This document shows, one piece after another, positions 8,041-17,466 of a stretch of DNA of 64,000 nucleotides. The stretch's first letter is position 1; each line of letters begins with the position of its first letter. Source of the DNA: CAIKMD01 sp963729935 (GTDB taxonomy: Bacteria; Pseudomonadota; Alphaproteobacteria; ATCC43930; CGMCC-115725); the NCBI GenBank assembly GCA_963729935.1, contig CAVSPW010000002.1, positions 1,054,001 through 1,118,000 of the forward strand. The letters are read 5' to 3'. Under the pieces are notes generated by a model that was not told the DNA's origin, made no database searches, and worked only from the letters and a program-made list of their open reading frames with translations. Position numbers and translations under genes: made by a program.

Positions 8041-9678
8041 TCAGTGGCCCGGCGCGGACGCGATCACCGGCAGCTCATCGTAGCTGTGGAAGGGCGGCGG
8101 CGAGGACAGGGTCCATTCGAGCGTCGTCGCGCCTTCGCCCCACGGATTGGCCCCCACGCGCTTGCCCGCGAAGAGCGTGTGGAAAATGATGAAGACGAAG
8201 AACAAGGTCGAAGCGCCCGAGAGGTACGAGCCGAGCGACGCCACCATATTCCAGCCGGCGAAGGCATCGGGATAATCGCTGATGCGCCGCGGCATGCCGG
8301 CGAGACCGAGGAAGTGCATCGGGAAGAAGGTGAGATTGACGCCGATGAAGGTCGTCCAGAAATGGATCTGTCCGAAGGTCTCGTTGTATTGCCGGCCCGA
8401 CATCTTGCCGATCCAATAGTAGAAGCCGGCGAAAAGCCCGAACACCGCGCCGAGGCTGAGCACGTAATGGAAATGCGCCACCACGTAATAGGTGTTGTGC
8501 AGATAGTGATCGACGCCCGCATTGGACAGCACGACGCCGGTGACGCCGCCGACGGTGAAGAGGAAAAGGAACCCGATCGCCCAGAGCATCGGCGTCTTGA
8601 ACTCGATCGAACCCTCCCACATCGTCGCGATCCAGGAAAAGATCTTGATGCCCGTCGGCACCGCGATGACCATGGTGGCGGTGGTGAAATAGGCCTGGGT
8701 GTCGACGCTGATCCCGGTGGTGTACATGTGGTGGGCCCAGACGACGAAGCCCACGACGCCGATCGACACCATGGCATAGGCCATGCCGAGATAGCCGAAG
8801 ATCGGTTTCTTCGAGAAGGTCGAGATGACCTGGCTGATGATGCCGAAGGCCGGCAGAATCATGATGTAGACTTCGGGGTGCCCGAAGAACCAGAACAAGT
8901 TGAGGAAGAGCAGCGGATCGCCGCCGCCCGCCGGATCGAAGAAGCTGGTTCCGAAATTGCGATCGGTCAGCAGCATGGTGATCGCGCCCGCCAACACCGG
9001 CAGCGACAAGAGAAGCAGGAAGGCCGTCACCAGGATCGACCACACGAAAAGCGGCATCTTGTGCAAGGTCATGCCCGGCGCGCGCATGTTGAAGATGGTG
9101 GTGATGAAGTTGATCGCCCCCATGATCGAGGAAGCGCCGGCAAGGTGCAGCGAGAAGATCGCCATGTCGACGGCGGGCCCGGGATGCCCTATCTTCGCGG
9201 ACAAGGGCGGATAGACCGTCCAGCCCACGCCGGCGCCGGCCGGATCGCCGACCATGGTGGAGCCCACGAGCAACAGGATCGACGGGACCAGCAGCCAGAA
9301 GCTGATGTTGTTCATGCGCGGGAACGCCATGTCCGGCGCGCCGATCATCAGCGGCACGAACCAGTTGCCGAATCCGCCGATCAAGGCCGGCATCACCAGG
9401 AAGAACACCATGATGAGGCCATGCGCGGTGATGATGACGTTGTAAAGCTGGTGATCGTTGTGGAAGAGCGGATCGCCCGGCGTCGCCAGATTGATGCGCA
9501 TGATAATCGAAAAGGCGCCGCCGACGAGCCCGGCACAGATCGCGAAGATGATGTAGAGCGTGCCGATATCCTTGTGGTTCGTCGAGAACAGCCAGCGTGT
9601 CCAGAAGCCGGGGACGTGATCGCCGTGACCCGCGCCGTGCGCGTCGTCGTGGCCGTGCGCGTGAGTTCCATATGCCAT
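8041..9678 (-). CDS. coxA: Cytochrome c oxidase subunit I (aa3 type)
   Basis: Catalytic subunit of the terminal oxidase, 545 residues with twelve helices. The heme a ligand is about H86 (TAHGLIM). The CuB and cross-link motif GHPEVY places H267, E269 and Y271, and the CuB histidine pair is about H316-H317 (VWAHHMY). The glutamate in GHPEVY marks a classical A-type proton-pumping oxidase. The N-terminus is histidine-rich before FSTNHKDIGT, as is common in this group. The ATG at 9678 has the ribosome site gaggagcgagcg; the frame is open further upstream without support. Confidence 0.97.
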   Translation of the reverse strand: MAYGTHAHGHDDAHGAGHGDHVPGFWTRWLFSTNHKDIGTLYIIFAICAGLVGGAFSIIMRINLATPGDPLFHNDHQLYNVIITAHGLIMVFFLVMPALIGGFGNWFVPLMIGAPDMAFPRMNNISFWLLVPSILLLVGSTMVGDPAGAGVGWTVYPPLSAKIGHPGPAVDMAIFSLHLAGASSIMGAINFITTIFNMRAPGMTLHKMPLFVWSILVTAFLLLLSLPVLAGAITMLLTDRNFGTSFFDPAGGGDPLLFLNLFWFFGHPEVYIMILPAFGIISQVISTFSKKPIFGYLGMAYAMVSIGVVGFVVWAHHMYTTGISVDTQAYFTTATMVIAVPTGIKIFSWIATMWEGSIEFKTPMLWAIGFLFLFTVGGVTGVVLSNAGVDHYLHNTYYVVAHFHYVLSLGAVFGLFAGFYYWIGKMSGRQYNETFGQIHFWTTFIGVNLTFFPMHFLGLAGMPRRISDYPDAFAGWNMVASLGSYLSGASTLFFVFIIFHTLFAGKRVGANPWGEGATTLEWTLSSPPPFHSYDELPVIASAPGH

Positions 9679-9712
9679 CGCTCGCTCCTCGCGAAATACC
9701 TGAAGTCGGTTC

Positions 9713-10594
9713 CTAGTTGGCCGCCTGGGCCATGTGCATCGTGCCCGGCTGATTGCCGTCATTCGCGAATTTCTTCTTCGCCTGTGCCACCCAAGTGTCG
9801 AAGGCGGGCTTCGAGACTACCTGGATCTCGATCGGCATGAAGGAGTGATTGATGCCGCAGATCTGGTTGCACTGACCGTAATAGGTCCCGGTCTTCTCGA
9901 ATTGCATCCAGCTTTCGTTGGTGCGGCCGATCACTGCGTATTCCTGCACCCCCGCGGAGGGCAGGTACCAGCTGTGAATGACGTCCGTGCCGGTGATGAG
10001 AAGGCGCACCACGGCGCCAACCGGCAGCACGACCGGATTATCGACGCTCAGGAGGCGCAGCTTGCCCTCCTTTGCCGCTTCTTCGTCGGGCAGCATGTTG
10101 CTGTCGAAGGCGAAGCCGCCCTGGTCGGGATATTCGTAGGACCAGTACCATTGATGCCCGGTAACCTTCAGCGTCAGGTCGGCATGCTGGGTGCGATCCT
10201 CGAAATAGAGCAGCTTGATCGACGGCCACCAGATCGCGACCAGGATGAGAAGCGGCACGGTCGTCCAGACGACTTCGAGCAGGGTATTGTGCGTGGTCTT
10301 CGAAGGGACCGGATTGCGCTTGGCATTGAAGCGCCACATCACATAGATGAGCAGCCCCAGCACGAAGATCGTGATCGCCGTGATGATGACGAGCAACTCG
10401 TTGTGGAAGGCGTCGATGCGGTCGCGAACCGGGGTCGCGCCCTGCACCATACCCATCTCCCAGGGACGGGGCTCTTCCGCCATGGCCAGTTGGACCCAGG
10501 CGGCGGCAAGCATCGCGCCGCCTAGCGCCGCCTCGAAGACGCGTTGCGCCCGCATCGCCGATCCCGATCGCGCCAATTTCCGAATCAATCCCAT
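9713..10594 (-). CDS. coxB: Cytochrome c oxidase subunit II
   Basis: Carries the CuA centre that receives electrons from cytochrome c. After a signal-like segment (AALGGAMLAAAWVQLAMA) come two membrane helices (LLVIITAITIFVLGLLIYVM and VVWTTVPLLILVAIWW). The periplasmic domain has GHQWYWSYEYPDQ and the CuA loop YGQCNQICGINHSFMP with two cysteines, histidine and methionine. The start is uncertain: ATG at 10594 is taken here, while ATG at 10555 (MRAQRVF) would give a tidier signal peptide. It is the first gene of the operon, so the promoter should lie between here and tldD. Confidence 0.95.
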   Translation of the reverse strand: MGLIRKLARSGSAMRAQRVFEAALGGAMLAAAWVQLAMAEEPRPWEMGMVQGATPVRDRIDAFHNELLVIITAITIFVLGLLIYVMWRFNAKRNPVPSKTTHNTLLEVVWTTVPLLILVAIWWPSIKLLYFEDRTQHADLTLKVTGHQWYWSYEYPDQGGFAFDSNMLPDEEAAKEGKLRLLSVDNPVVLPVGAVVRLLITGTDVIHSWYLPSAGVQEYAVIGRTNESWMQFEKTGTYYGQCNQICGINHSFMPIEIQVVSKPAFDTWVAQAKKKFANDGNQPGTMHMAQAAN

Positions 10595-10665
10595 ACCCTT
10601 CACGCCCCTCGCTCGGCCGCCGGCAGATCGCGCCATGCGCCCCGAAATTCCAGCCTTCCTAATAA

Positions 10666-10677
10666 CCCCCATGGGGG
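10666..10677. promoter_or_regulatory. 12-base palindrome between coxB and tldD
   Basis: CCCCCATGGGGG is a perfect palindrome in the spacer between the divergent coxB and tldD genes, about 70 bases upstream of the coxB start. Position suggests a protein-binding site, but no regulator is recognised. Confidence 0.3.
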
Positions 10678-10703
10678 CGCGACGCCAACCGCATCATTGC
10701 GAC

Positions 10704-10718
10704 TTTATGCCGCATAAA
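10704..10718. promoter_or_regulatory. 15-base inverted repeat between coxB and tldD
   Basis: TTTATGC-C-GCATAAA has perfect 7-base arms around one central base. It is AT-rich in a GC-rich spacer, 110 bases upstream of coxB and 114 upstream of tldD, as expected for an operator serving one or both divergent promoters. I cannot match it to a known regulator. Confidence 0.4.
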
Positions 10719-10831
10719 ACAAGCCGGGCGCGATGACGGCACGGCCCGCGCTTCCCATATGTCGTATCTCGGACAAGCCTCTGGTGCTGTCCCTCGCTTC
10801 ATGGCAAGAAGCCCTCTCGGGAGACGAAAGC

Positions 10832-12265
10832 ATGACCGACCTCGCACAGACCGACGACGTATTTTTTACCAAGACGGGAATGGACCGCGCGCGCGTCGAA
10901 GGTCTGGTCGGCGAAGCGCTCGCCGGCATGGATGACGGCGAATTGTTTCTCGAATATTGCCAATCCGAAAGCCTGACACTCGATGACGGGCGGATCAAGT
11001 CGGCGTCGTTCGACACCGCGCAGGGTTTCGGCTTGCGCGCCTTGTCGGACGAAGCCACCGGCTACGCCCATGCATCGGAACTGAGCGAGGACGCGATCCG
11101 GCGGGCCGGCCAGACCGTGCGCGCGGTCAAACAGGGCCTGAGCGGCACCATCGCGGCACCGCCCGCCGGCACCAACCGCCAGCTCTATACCGCCGCCAAC
11201 CCGCTGGGCCAGGTCGAATTCGCGGCGAAGACCCGCTTATTGGCCGAGATCGACGCCTATGCCCGCGCCAAGGATCCGCGCGTGAAACAGGTCTCGGCTT
11301 CGCTCTCCGGCCTATGGCAGGCGGTGCAGATCATCCGCGCCGATGGCTTGCGCGTCGGCGATATCCGCCCGCTGGTGCGCTTGAACGTCAGCATCGTCGC
11401 GACCGACGGCACGCGCATGGAGACGGGCAGTTCGGGCGCCGGCGGACGCATCGACTATCAGCGCTTCCTCGATCCGGCCAATTGGCGGGCCGAGGTCGAC
11501 GAGGCCTTGCGCCAGGCTCTCGTCAATCTCGACTCGGTGCCCGCACCGGCCGGCGAAATGACCGTCGTGCTCGGCCCCGGCTGGCCCGGCGTGATGCTGC
11601 ACGAGGCGGTCGGACACGAACTCGAGGGCGATTTCAATCGCAAGAAGACATCGGCCTTTTCGGGCCTCATCGGCCAGCGCGTCGCCGGCCCCGGCGTGAC
11701 CGTGGTCGATGACGGAACCATGCCGGACCGTCGCGGCTCGCTTTCGATCGATGATGAGGGCACGCCCTCCTCCTATACGGTGCTCATCGAGGACGGGATT
11801 CTGAAAGGCTATATGCAGGACCGGCTCAACGCGCGCCTCATGGGCATGCGCCCCACCGGCAATGGCCGGCGCCAGGGCTTCGCCTATGCGCCGATGCCGC
11901 GCATGACCAACACCTACATGCTGGCCGGCGACAAGGACCCGAAGGAAATCCTACAATCGGTGAAGCGGGGCCTCTACGCGGTCAATTTCGGTGGCGGCCA
12001 GGTCGACATCACCTCGGGCAAGTTCGTCTTCTCGGCCTCCGAAGCCTATCTCATCGAGGACGGCAAGGTCGGCAAGCCGGTCAAGGGCGCGACCCTGATC
12101 GGCAACGGGCCGGACGCGCTCACCAAGATCACCATGATCGGCAATGATCTCGCGCTGGACCACGGCATCGGCACCTGCGGCAAGGATGGCCAAGGCGTGC
12201 CGGTGGGCGTCGGCCAGCCGACCCTGCGCATGGACGGACTGACCGTCGGCGGCACGGCGGCATGA
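10832..12265 (+). CDS. tldD: Metalloprotease TldD
   Basis: A 477-residue member of the TldD/PmbA family. Together with TldE it forms a heterodimeric zinc protease that degrades unfolded peptides and, in some bacteria, matures peptide antibiotics such as microcin B17. The zinc motif is HEAVGH (H257, E258, H262), followed by ELEGDFNRK. The ATG at 10832 follows the ribosome site gggaga; the frame is open upstream but nothing supports an earlier start. The partner gene (19859-21214) is encoded 7 kb away rather than adjacent. The stop overlaps the start of the next gene (ATGA). Confidence 0.95.
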   Translation: MTDLAQTDDVFFTKTGMDRARVEGLVGEALAGMDDGELFLEYCQSESLTLDDGRIKSASFDTAQGFGLRALSDEATGYAHASELSEDAIRRAGQTVRAVKQGLSGTIAAPPAGTNRQLYTAANPLGQVEFAAKTRLLAEIDAYARAKDPRVKQVSASLSGLWQAVQIIRADGLRVGDIRPLVRLNVSIVATDGTRMETGSSGAGGRIDYQRFLDPANWRAEVDEALRQALVNLDSVPAPAGEMTVVLGPGWPGVMLHEAVGHELEGDFNRKKTSAFSGLIGQRVAGPGVTVVDDGTMPDRRGSLSIDDEGTPSSYTVLIEDGILKGYMQDRLNARLMGMRPTGNGRRQGFAYAPMPRMTNTYMLAGDKDPKEILQSVKRGLYAVNFGGGQVDITSGKFVFSASEAYLIEDGKVGKPVKGATLIGNGPDALTKITMIGNDLALDHGIGTCGKDGQGVPVGVGQPTLRMDGLTVGGTAA

Positions 12266-14202
12266 GGTTTTGCCGGCGGGCGGCGTTACCGCTGCTCGCG
12301 GTGGCCTTGCTGTTGCCAGCGCTCCTGCCGGCGCGCGCCTGCGATCTCGACAATGCGGGAACGACGCGCTGGGCCCTGACCCGGGAAGACGGGGCGAGTT
12401 TTCTCGTCACGCCCTGCGGCGACAAATTCTTCTCGATCGGCGTCAATGTGATCGATGGCGGGATTTCGGCCACGCGCCTCGACCGGCCGCACTACGATTG
12501 GCATGAGGCTGCCGGCTCCCTGCCCGAATGGATCGCGGCGACGCGTCGGCGGCTCCAACAATGGGGCTTCAACTCGGCCGGCGCCTGGTCGCTGCCGCCG
12601 CAGGATTTGAAGCTGCCGAGCGTCATCAATCTCGAATTGGGGCGCGTCGCGCGCTTCCACTGGTTCGATCCGTTCGATCCGGCGATGCCGTCGCGAATGG
12701 AGGAAGAAGCGAAGACGCTGACCGCGCCCTATCGCCACTCGCCCTACCGCATCGGGTATTTCTCGGATAACGAAGTCGGCTGGTGGGGCGGCGCGCTGTT
12801 TTTGTTTTATGCCGAAAAACCCGCGAGCAATTTCACCAAGCAGCGCTGGATCGCGATGCTGCGCACGCTCTATCACGACGATTGGCGGCGCTTTGCGCGC
12901 GACTTTGTGCCGCCCGCCGGCGTTCATTCCTGGAACGCGCTCTTGGAGACGCAAAAGCCGAGCCGGCTGCGCGCGGGCGGCCACGGCGTCGAGGCGGTGC
13001 AGCGCTGGACCGGGATCGTCGCCGGGCATTATTACGCGCTCGCCGCCTCGGCGATCAAAAAAGCCGATCCCGACGCGCTCTTCTTCGGCGACCGGCTGCC
13101 GATCTATTACGATCCTGCCGCTCTCCGCGTCGAGGCGCCCCATGTCGATGCGCTCGCCGTCAATTACAACGTCGACAGCCCGGAAGGCTGGCTCGCGCCC
13201 TATTTCTTCGACGGGTTGCGCCGGCTGAGCCGCGGCAAGCCGGAACTGATCTCCGAATGGTTCTACGCGGCACGCGAGAACCGCACCGGCAACAGCAATA
13301 ACGGCCATCTCATGACCGTCGACACCCAGGCCGAACGCGCGCTCGGCGCCGCGGCCGCGGCGCAACGCTTCGCCGCCATTCCCGAAATCATCGGGCTCGA
13401 TTGGTTCCAATATTACGATTATCCGCTGGGCGGACGCTCCGACAGCGAGGACTACAATTTCGGCCTCGTCGATATTCGCAACCAGCCTTACGACCGGCTG
13501 GTGACGGCGCTGGGCGACGCCAACCGGCGCCTGCCCGCGATCCACGCGCAGGCGGCGGCGCCCCCCCGCCCCGGCCGAGCGGATTTCGCCATCCCGCATG
13601 CCGTCATCGATCCGGCGCATCTCTCGCTGATCGATTGGCCGAAGCCCGCCTCGCTGCTGCCGGCGCTCATTGCGCAAAAAGGCACGGTCGCGTTCGGCGA
13701 GGCGTATCTGTCCTGGAGCGAGCACGGGCTCGCGCTCGCGACCATCGGCCAAGACTATTACGATCTCGATCTTCTCGCCTATGACGGCTCTTTTCCCTTG
13801 AGCGAAGCCTATCGCATCGAGTTCGATTTCGATGCGGGCGCGGGGATAAAGCGCTTCACGCTCTATTTCATCCCGCCCAAGGGCAAGACGCGCGACTACC
13901 CGCCCATGGAGCCGCTCCTTTGCGAAGGCGCGGTCGGGACGCCTGAGAACAACAGCTGCGCCAAGGTCCCAGGCGCACAGGCGCTCTATTTCGGCGCCGA
14001 TCAGCCACGCATCGTCGCCGAGGCGCTGCTTCCTTGGCAGGCGCTGGGTCTAGGCGGGCCGCCCGAATCGCGAAAGATCAGGATCGAGGTTTCGGCCAGC
14101 GCCTGGTTCAACGCGCGTTGGATGTCGCTATCGGGACTGCCGCCGCGCCAAGGCTCGGCCGAGCCCGCACGCTGGATGGAGACGCATTTGGCGCCTCAAT
14201 AG
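12262..14202 (+). CDS. Secreted glycoside-hydrolase-like protein (agarase-like barrel)
   Basis: A 646-residue exported protein with a clear signal peptide (PLLAVALLLPALLPARA, cleavage near 26). The body resembles clan GH-A beta-agarase-like proteins: FFSIGVNVI early, GYFSDNEVGWW with a candidate acid/base glutamate (E171), and LISEWFYAARENRTGN with a candidate nucleophile (E332). The C-terminal third (about 455-646) looks like a beta-sandwich accessory domain. The true substrate is unknown, and agarase activity should not be assumed. It overlaps tldD by four bases, an odd coupling of a periplasmic or secreted enzyme to a cytoplasmic protease. Confidence 0.7.
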   Translation: MRFCRRAALPLLAVALLLPALLPARACDLDNAGTTRWALTREDGASFLVTPCGDKFFSIGVNVIDGGISATRLDRPHYDWHEAAGSLPEWIAATRRRLQQWGFNSAGAWSLPPQDLKLPSVINLELGRVARFHWFDPFDPAMPSRMEEEAKTLTAPYRHSPYRIGYFSDNEVGWWGGALFLFYAEKPASNFTKQRWIAMLRTLYHDDWRRFARDFVPPAGVHSWNALLETQKPSRLRAGGHGVEAVQRWTGIVAGHYYALAASAIKKADPDALFFGDRLPIYYDPAALRVEAPHVDALAVNYNVDSPEGWLAPYFFDGLRRLSRGKPELISEWFYAARENRTGNSNNGHLMTVDTQAERALGAAAAAQRFAAIPEIIGLDWFQYYDYPLGGRSDSEDYNFGLVDIRNQPYDRLVTALGDANRRLPAIHAQAAAPPRPGRADFAIPHAVIDPAHLSLIDWPKPASLLPALIAQKGTVAFGEAYLSWSEHGLALATIGQDYYDLDLLAYDGSFPLSEAYRIEFDFDAGAGIKRFTLYFIPPKGKTRDYPPMEPLLCEGAVGTPENNSCAKVPGAQALYFGADQPRIVAEALLPWQALGLGGPPESRKIRIEVSASAWFNARWMSLSGLPPRQGSAEPARWMETHLAPQ

Positions 14203-14617
14203 GCCTCCGGGACGATCGTCGATGGTGAACATCGCCCAGTTCGCGGAAATCGCCGCAACGCGCGCTTCAACGCGGCCGCCGCGAGCTTAACCTTACCTTT
14301 TCGCTAAGAGAGAATCGCGGACCGTTGCCGGGAGCGGTCTCCTTGCAGATTTAAGAAGCCGTTATCGGTTTTTGTCCTAAATTGTCGGGCTCTGCGATTC
14401 CTCTCGGCTGGAAGGCCCCGCTCCGGCGGCAGGAGCTTCGCGCCGGAGCGACGATGCGACCGAGATTTCTATCGCGGTCCGCGAGGCTGGCAGGGCGTGT
14501 CGGCCGCGTAACTGGTTGATGAACGCTCTGATATTCCGGCCACTTCAACGGCGAATAGATCGATCTCCGACCGTCACTTTCGAGCTTCCTTAGCAGCCCC
14601 CCGGTGAGGACGAACCG
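14203..14617. other. 415-base intergenic region with a perfect stem-loop
   Basis: No gene is visible. The region holds a perfect 10-base inverted repeat, CGCTCCGGCG (14419-14428) with CGCCGGAGCG (14441-14450) and a 12-base loop, without a T-run on either strand. It also has a less GC-rich stretch (14285-14385). The promoter of the pentapeptide-repeat gene should lie here. A structured leader or small RNA is possible but unsupported. Confidence 0.35.
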
Positions 14618-15946
14618 TTGAGCAGAGAAAGGATTAAACTTGATCTATCGGCTCTTCGGCGCATCGTCGAAGGCAATGAACACTCCGGCTCGGGCGCGAG
14701 TAAGGCGAGGAATACCCAGCTCGCCTATCGCGATTTGAACGGTCTCGACCTCACGGGGCTCGATTTTTCGGGCATGGACCTGACCGGAGCTTGCCTGCAC
14801 CGTGTGCTGGCCAAAGAAACCAATTTCAACGGCGCCAACCTTTTCGGCTGCGATCTCCGCATGGCGCAGTTGCAACGCGCGAACTTCGCTCGCGCTGATC
14901 TCCGCGGCGCCATTCTGCGCGGCGCCGATCTCAGCGGCGCCGTCATGGTCGAGGCCGATCTTCGCGAAGGGACATTGCTTCATCAAGACGATAACGGCGA
15001 TCTCTTACCGATCGACGTCGAGACGCTCCCCGCTGAACTTGTGATCGCGACACTGAGCGGCGCCGATCTGACGCGAGCGAGGCTCGCGGGTGGGTTCGGC
15101 ATGCGCGCCGATTTCACCAACGCCATCCTGCGCGGCGCCAATCTGACTCGCATCGATCTGCGCAACGCGAATTTGACCGGAGCCGTGCTGGAGAACGTGG
15201 ATCTCTCGCAGGCCAACCTTCGGGGCTCGATCCTGCACGGCTCCGTCCTGACAGGCATTCTGTGGACGGGGGCAACGCTCGACGATGCCGACATGCTGGG
15301 CGCGGTGCTTGACGAATCGGCGCGGGCCGCATGCATCCGGGCAATCAACTTGCCGCAGGGCATACACACGCTCGATGCGCCGTTTGAACAACTTGTCGCC
15401 GCACATGAAGCTTGGGTGCGCTCGATCGGGAGCGAGGGAAAGCGATTAGAGCTTTCCGGCGTTGATCTCGGCGACGTCGATCTGTCGGGGCGCGATCTCA
15501 GCGGCGCGGTTCTGACGAATTGCATTCTGACTGCCGCACGCTTTGCCGACGCAAGGCTCTCCGTCATCGATTTGAGATTCTCGAACCTGGAGCGAGCCGA
15601 TTTCCGCCGTTGCGACATGCGCGCGGCCGTGCTTCAGCAAGCCTTCTTGAGCGGCGCCGATTTCAGCGATGCGAATCTCGACGCCGTGAGTCTCGGCGCC
15701 ACCTTCCATCAACTCCGTCGCAGCAATCTCGATCAGTGCCGGCTTTGGGATGCGTCTTTGCACAACGCGTCGGTCGTGGGCGCATCGCTCGTGAATACGG
15801 ATTTGCAGCGTTCGGACCTGACGGGCGCCGATTTCAGAGACACCCGCCTCGCCGGCGCCGACTTCACGAAGGCGACGACAAACGGCACGAAATTCGACGG
15901 CGCCGACCTGCTTCATGTCCGCGGTCTGACCGGCTTCGCCGCTTAG
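14618..15946 (+). CDS. Pentapeptide-repeat protein
   Basis: A 442-residue cytoplasmic protein made of A(D/N)LxG-type pentapeptide repeats, which fold as a right-handed quadrilateral beta-helix. Repeats run from about 38-117, 146-231 and 278-436. They are broken by a short acidic insert (LLHQDDNGD, about 120-128) and by a linker at 232-277 with AHEAWVRSIGSEG. No enzymatic domain is attached. Some family members mimic DNA and shield gyrase, but this cannot be inferred here. The start is TTG at 14618, chosen because ggtgagga lies seven bases upstream. The gene stands alone, with long spacers on both sides. Confidence 0.85.
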   Translation: MSRERIKLDLSALRRIVEGNEHSGSGASKARNTQLAYRDLNGLDLTGLDFSGMDLTGACLHRVLAKETNFNGANLFGCDLRMAQLQRANFARADLRGAILRGADLSGAVMVEADLREGTLLHQDDNGDLLPIDVETLPAELVIATLSGADLTRARLAGGFGMRADFTNAILRGANLTRIDLRNANLTGAVLENVDLSQANLRGSILHGSVLTGILWTGATLDDADMLGAVLDESARAACIRAINLPQGIHTLDAPFEQLVAAHEAWVRSIGSEGKRLELSGVDLGDVDLSGRDLSGAVLTNCILTAARFADARLSVIDLRFSNLERADFRRCDMRAAVLQQAFLSGADFSDANLDAVSLGATFHQLRRSNLDQCRLWDASLHNASVVGASLVNTDLQRSDLTGADFRDTRLAGADFTKATTNGTKFDGADLLHVRGLTGFAA

Positions 15947-16072
15947 GAGTCGGCACTGCTCAAGCGACGGGCTGCGCCCGGGTTCGTCGGCGGACGCACT
16001 CGCTCGCGGCCAATGGCAGGAGACCGCGAGACAAAAATCCAAAATATCGGCGTTCGATCGGTCTCGCCGTGC

Positions 16073-17440
16073 CTAGTAGCAGTTTTCGACATAGACCGGG
16101 TCGACATTCCCGCGCCAGCGCGTGGCAAAATCATCCAGGAGCCTCTCGGCCGGCGTCTTGCCCGAATGCGCGATCTCGAAAAGCGGCGCCAGGAAATGGC
16201 CTTCATCCTGCGCCGAGGCATCGAGCCGGGCGCGCCGCCTCAAGCCGGCACGGGCCAGTTCGAGCACCGCGAGCGCCAGTTCGTTGAGCCTCTTGCCGCG
16301 AAACGGCGTTGCGAGGCCCAGGCGCGGCCCTTCGTCGCGCAAATAATCGCGCTCCTCCCGGCTCCAATCGGCGACCAGATCCCACGCCGCGTCGAGCGAC
16401 GCGCGATCATAGAGAAGCCCGGTCCAGAATGCCGGCAGCGCGCAGATATTGCCCCAAGGGCCGCCATCGGCGCCGCGCATCTCGATGTAGCGCTTGATGC
16501 AAATCTCGGGAAAGACGGTCGTCAGATGATCGGACCAATCGCTCATGGTCGGGATCGCGCCCGGAAGACCTGGCAGCTTGCCGGCAAGAAAATCGCGGAA
16601 GGATTGCCCGGCCACGTCGATGTAAGCGCCGTCGCGATAGACGAAGTACATCGGCACGTCGAGCAGGTAATCGACATAGCGCTCGAAGCCGAAGCCCTTC
16701 TCGAACACGAAGGGCAGCATGCCCGAGCGGTCGGGATCGACATCGTTCCAGACATGGTTGCGATAGCTGAGATAGCCCGAGGGCCTGCCCTCGACGAAGG
16801 GCGAATTCGCGAAGAGGACGGCGGCCACCGGCTGCAAAGCGAGGCTGACGCGCGATTTCAGGACCATGTCGGCTTCGGATTCGAAATCGAGATTGACCTG
16901 CACGGTGCAGGTCCTGAGCATCATATCGATGCCGAATTTCCCGCGCGTCGGCATGTAGCGTCGCATCACGGCGTAGCGCCGCTTTGGCATCCAGAAGCAA
17001 TCCTCGCGCCGCCATTTCGGCAGGAAGCCGAGACCCAGCATGCCGAGACCGAGTTCTTCGCCGACCTCGCGCACCTGGCGCAGATGCGTGTGCAGCTCGG
17101 CGCAGGTTTGATGAAGCGTTTCGAGCGGCGCGCCGGACAATTCGAACTGGCCGCCGGGTTCGAGCGAGATGGCGCCGCCGCCGGCTTCGCTCAAGCCAAC
17201 CATGGTCTCGCCGTCGAGCACCGGCTCCCAGCCGAAGCGGCGCAAGCCGTCCAAGAGCGCGCGGATGCCGTCCGCGCCGTCGTAAGGCACGGGCCGGAGA
17301 TCCTTGCGCCGGAACACGAATTTTTCGTGCTCCGTTCCGATGCGCCATTCCCCGGGCGGCTTGCATCCCGCGGCGAGGTAATCGATCAGCTGACGCTTGT
17401 CAGTGATCGGCGCACCGCCCGACTGCGAAGGTGCCGACAT
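16073..17440 (-). CDS. gshA: Glutamate-cysteine ligase (class II, plant/proteobacterial type)
   Basis: Catalyses the ATP-dependent first step of glutathione synthesis. The 455-residue protein has WRIGTEHEKFVF near the N-terminus, LEPGGQFELSGAPL (substrate-binding core), and the characteristic MLRTCTVQVNLDFESEADM and FRDFLAGKLPGLPG segments, ending in NCY. These match the GshA group shared by alphaproteobacteria and plants rather than the E. coli class. It lies 26 bases downstream of rsmE on the same strand and is probably co-transcribed. Confidence 0.95.
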   Translation of the reverse strand: MSAPSQSGGAPITDKRQLIDYLAAGCKPPGEWRIGTEHEKFVFRRKDLRPVPYDGADGIRALLDGLRRFGWEPVLDGETMVGLSEAGGGAISLEPGGQFELSGAPLETLHQTCAELHTHLRQVREVGEELGLGMLGLGFLPKWRREDCFWMPKRRYAVMRRYMPTRGKFGIDMMLRTCTVQVNLDFESEADMVLKSRVSLALQPVAAVLFANSPFVEGRPSGYLSYRNHVWNDVDPDRSGMLPFVFEKGFGFERYVDYLLDVPMYFVYRDGAYIDVAGQSFRDFLAGKLPGLPGAIPTMSDWSDHLTTVFPEICIKRYIEMRGADGGPWGNICALPAFWTGLLYDRASLDAAWDLVADWSREERDYLRDEGPRLGLATPFRGKRLNELALAVLELARAGLRRRARLDASAQDEGHFLAPLFEIAHSGKTPAERLLDDFATRWRGNVDPVYVENCY

Positions 17441-17466
17441 GAGCGATCGCTACTCCAGACCCCTTT

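Noticed and set aside
12286..13752. Open frame of 488 codons on the minus strand
   Set aside because: Antisense to the hydrolase gene with no recognisable domain.
14285..14310. CtrA-like site (TTAA-N7-TTAA) in the pentapeptide gene upstream region
   Set aside because: Only one half-site (TTAACC) is present; the second half reads TTTT, so the match is not good enough.
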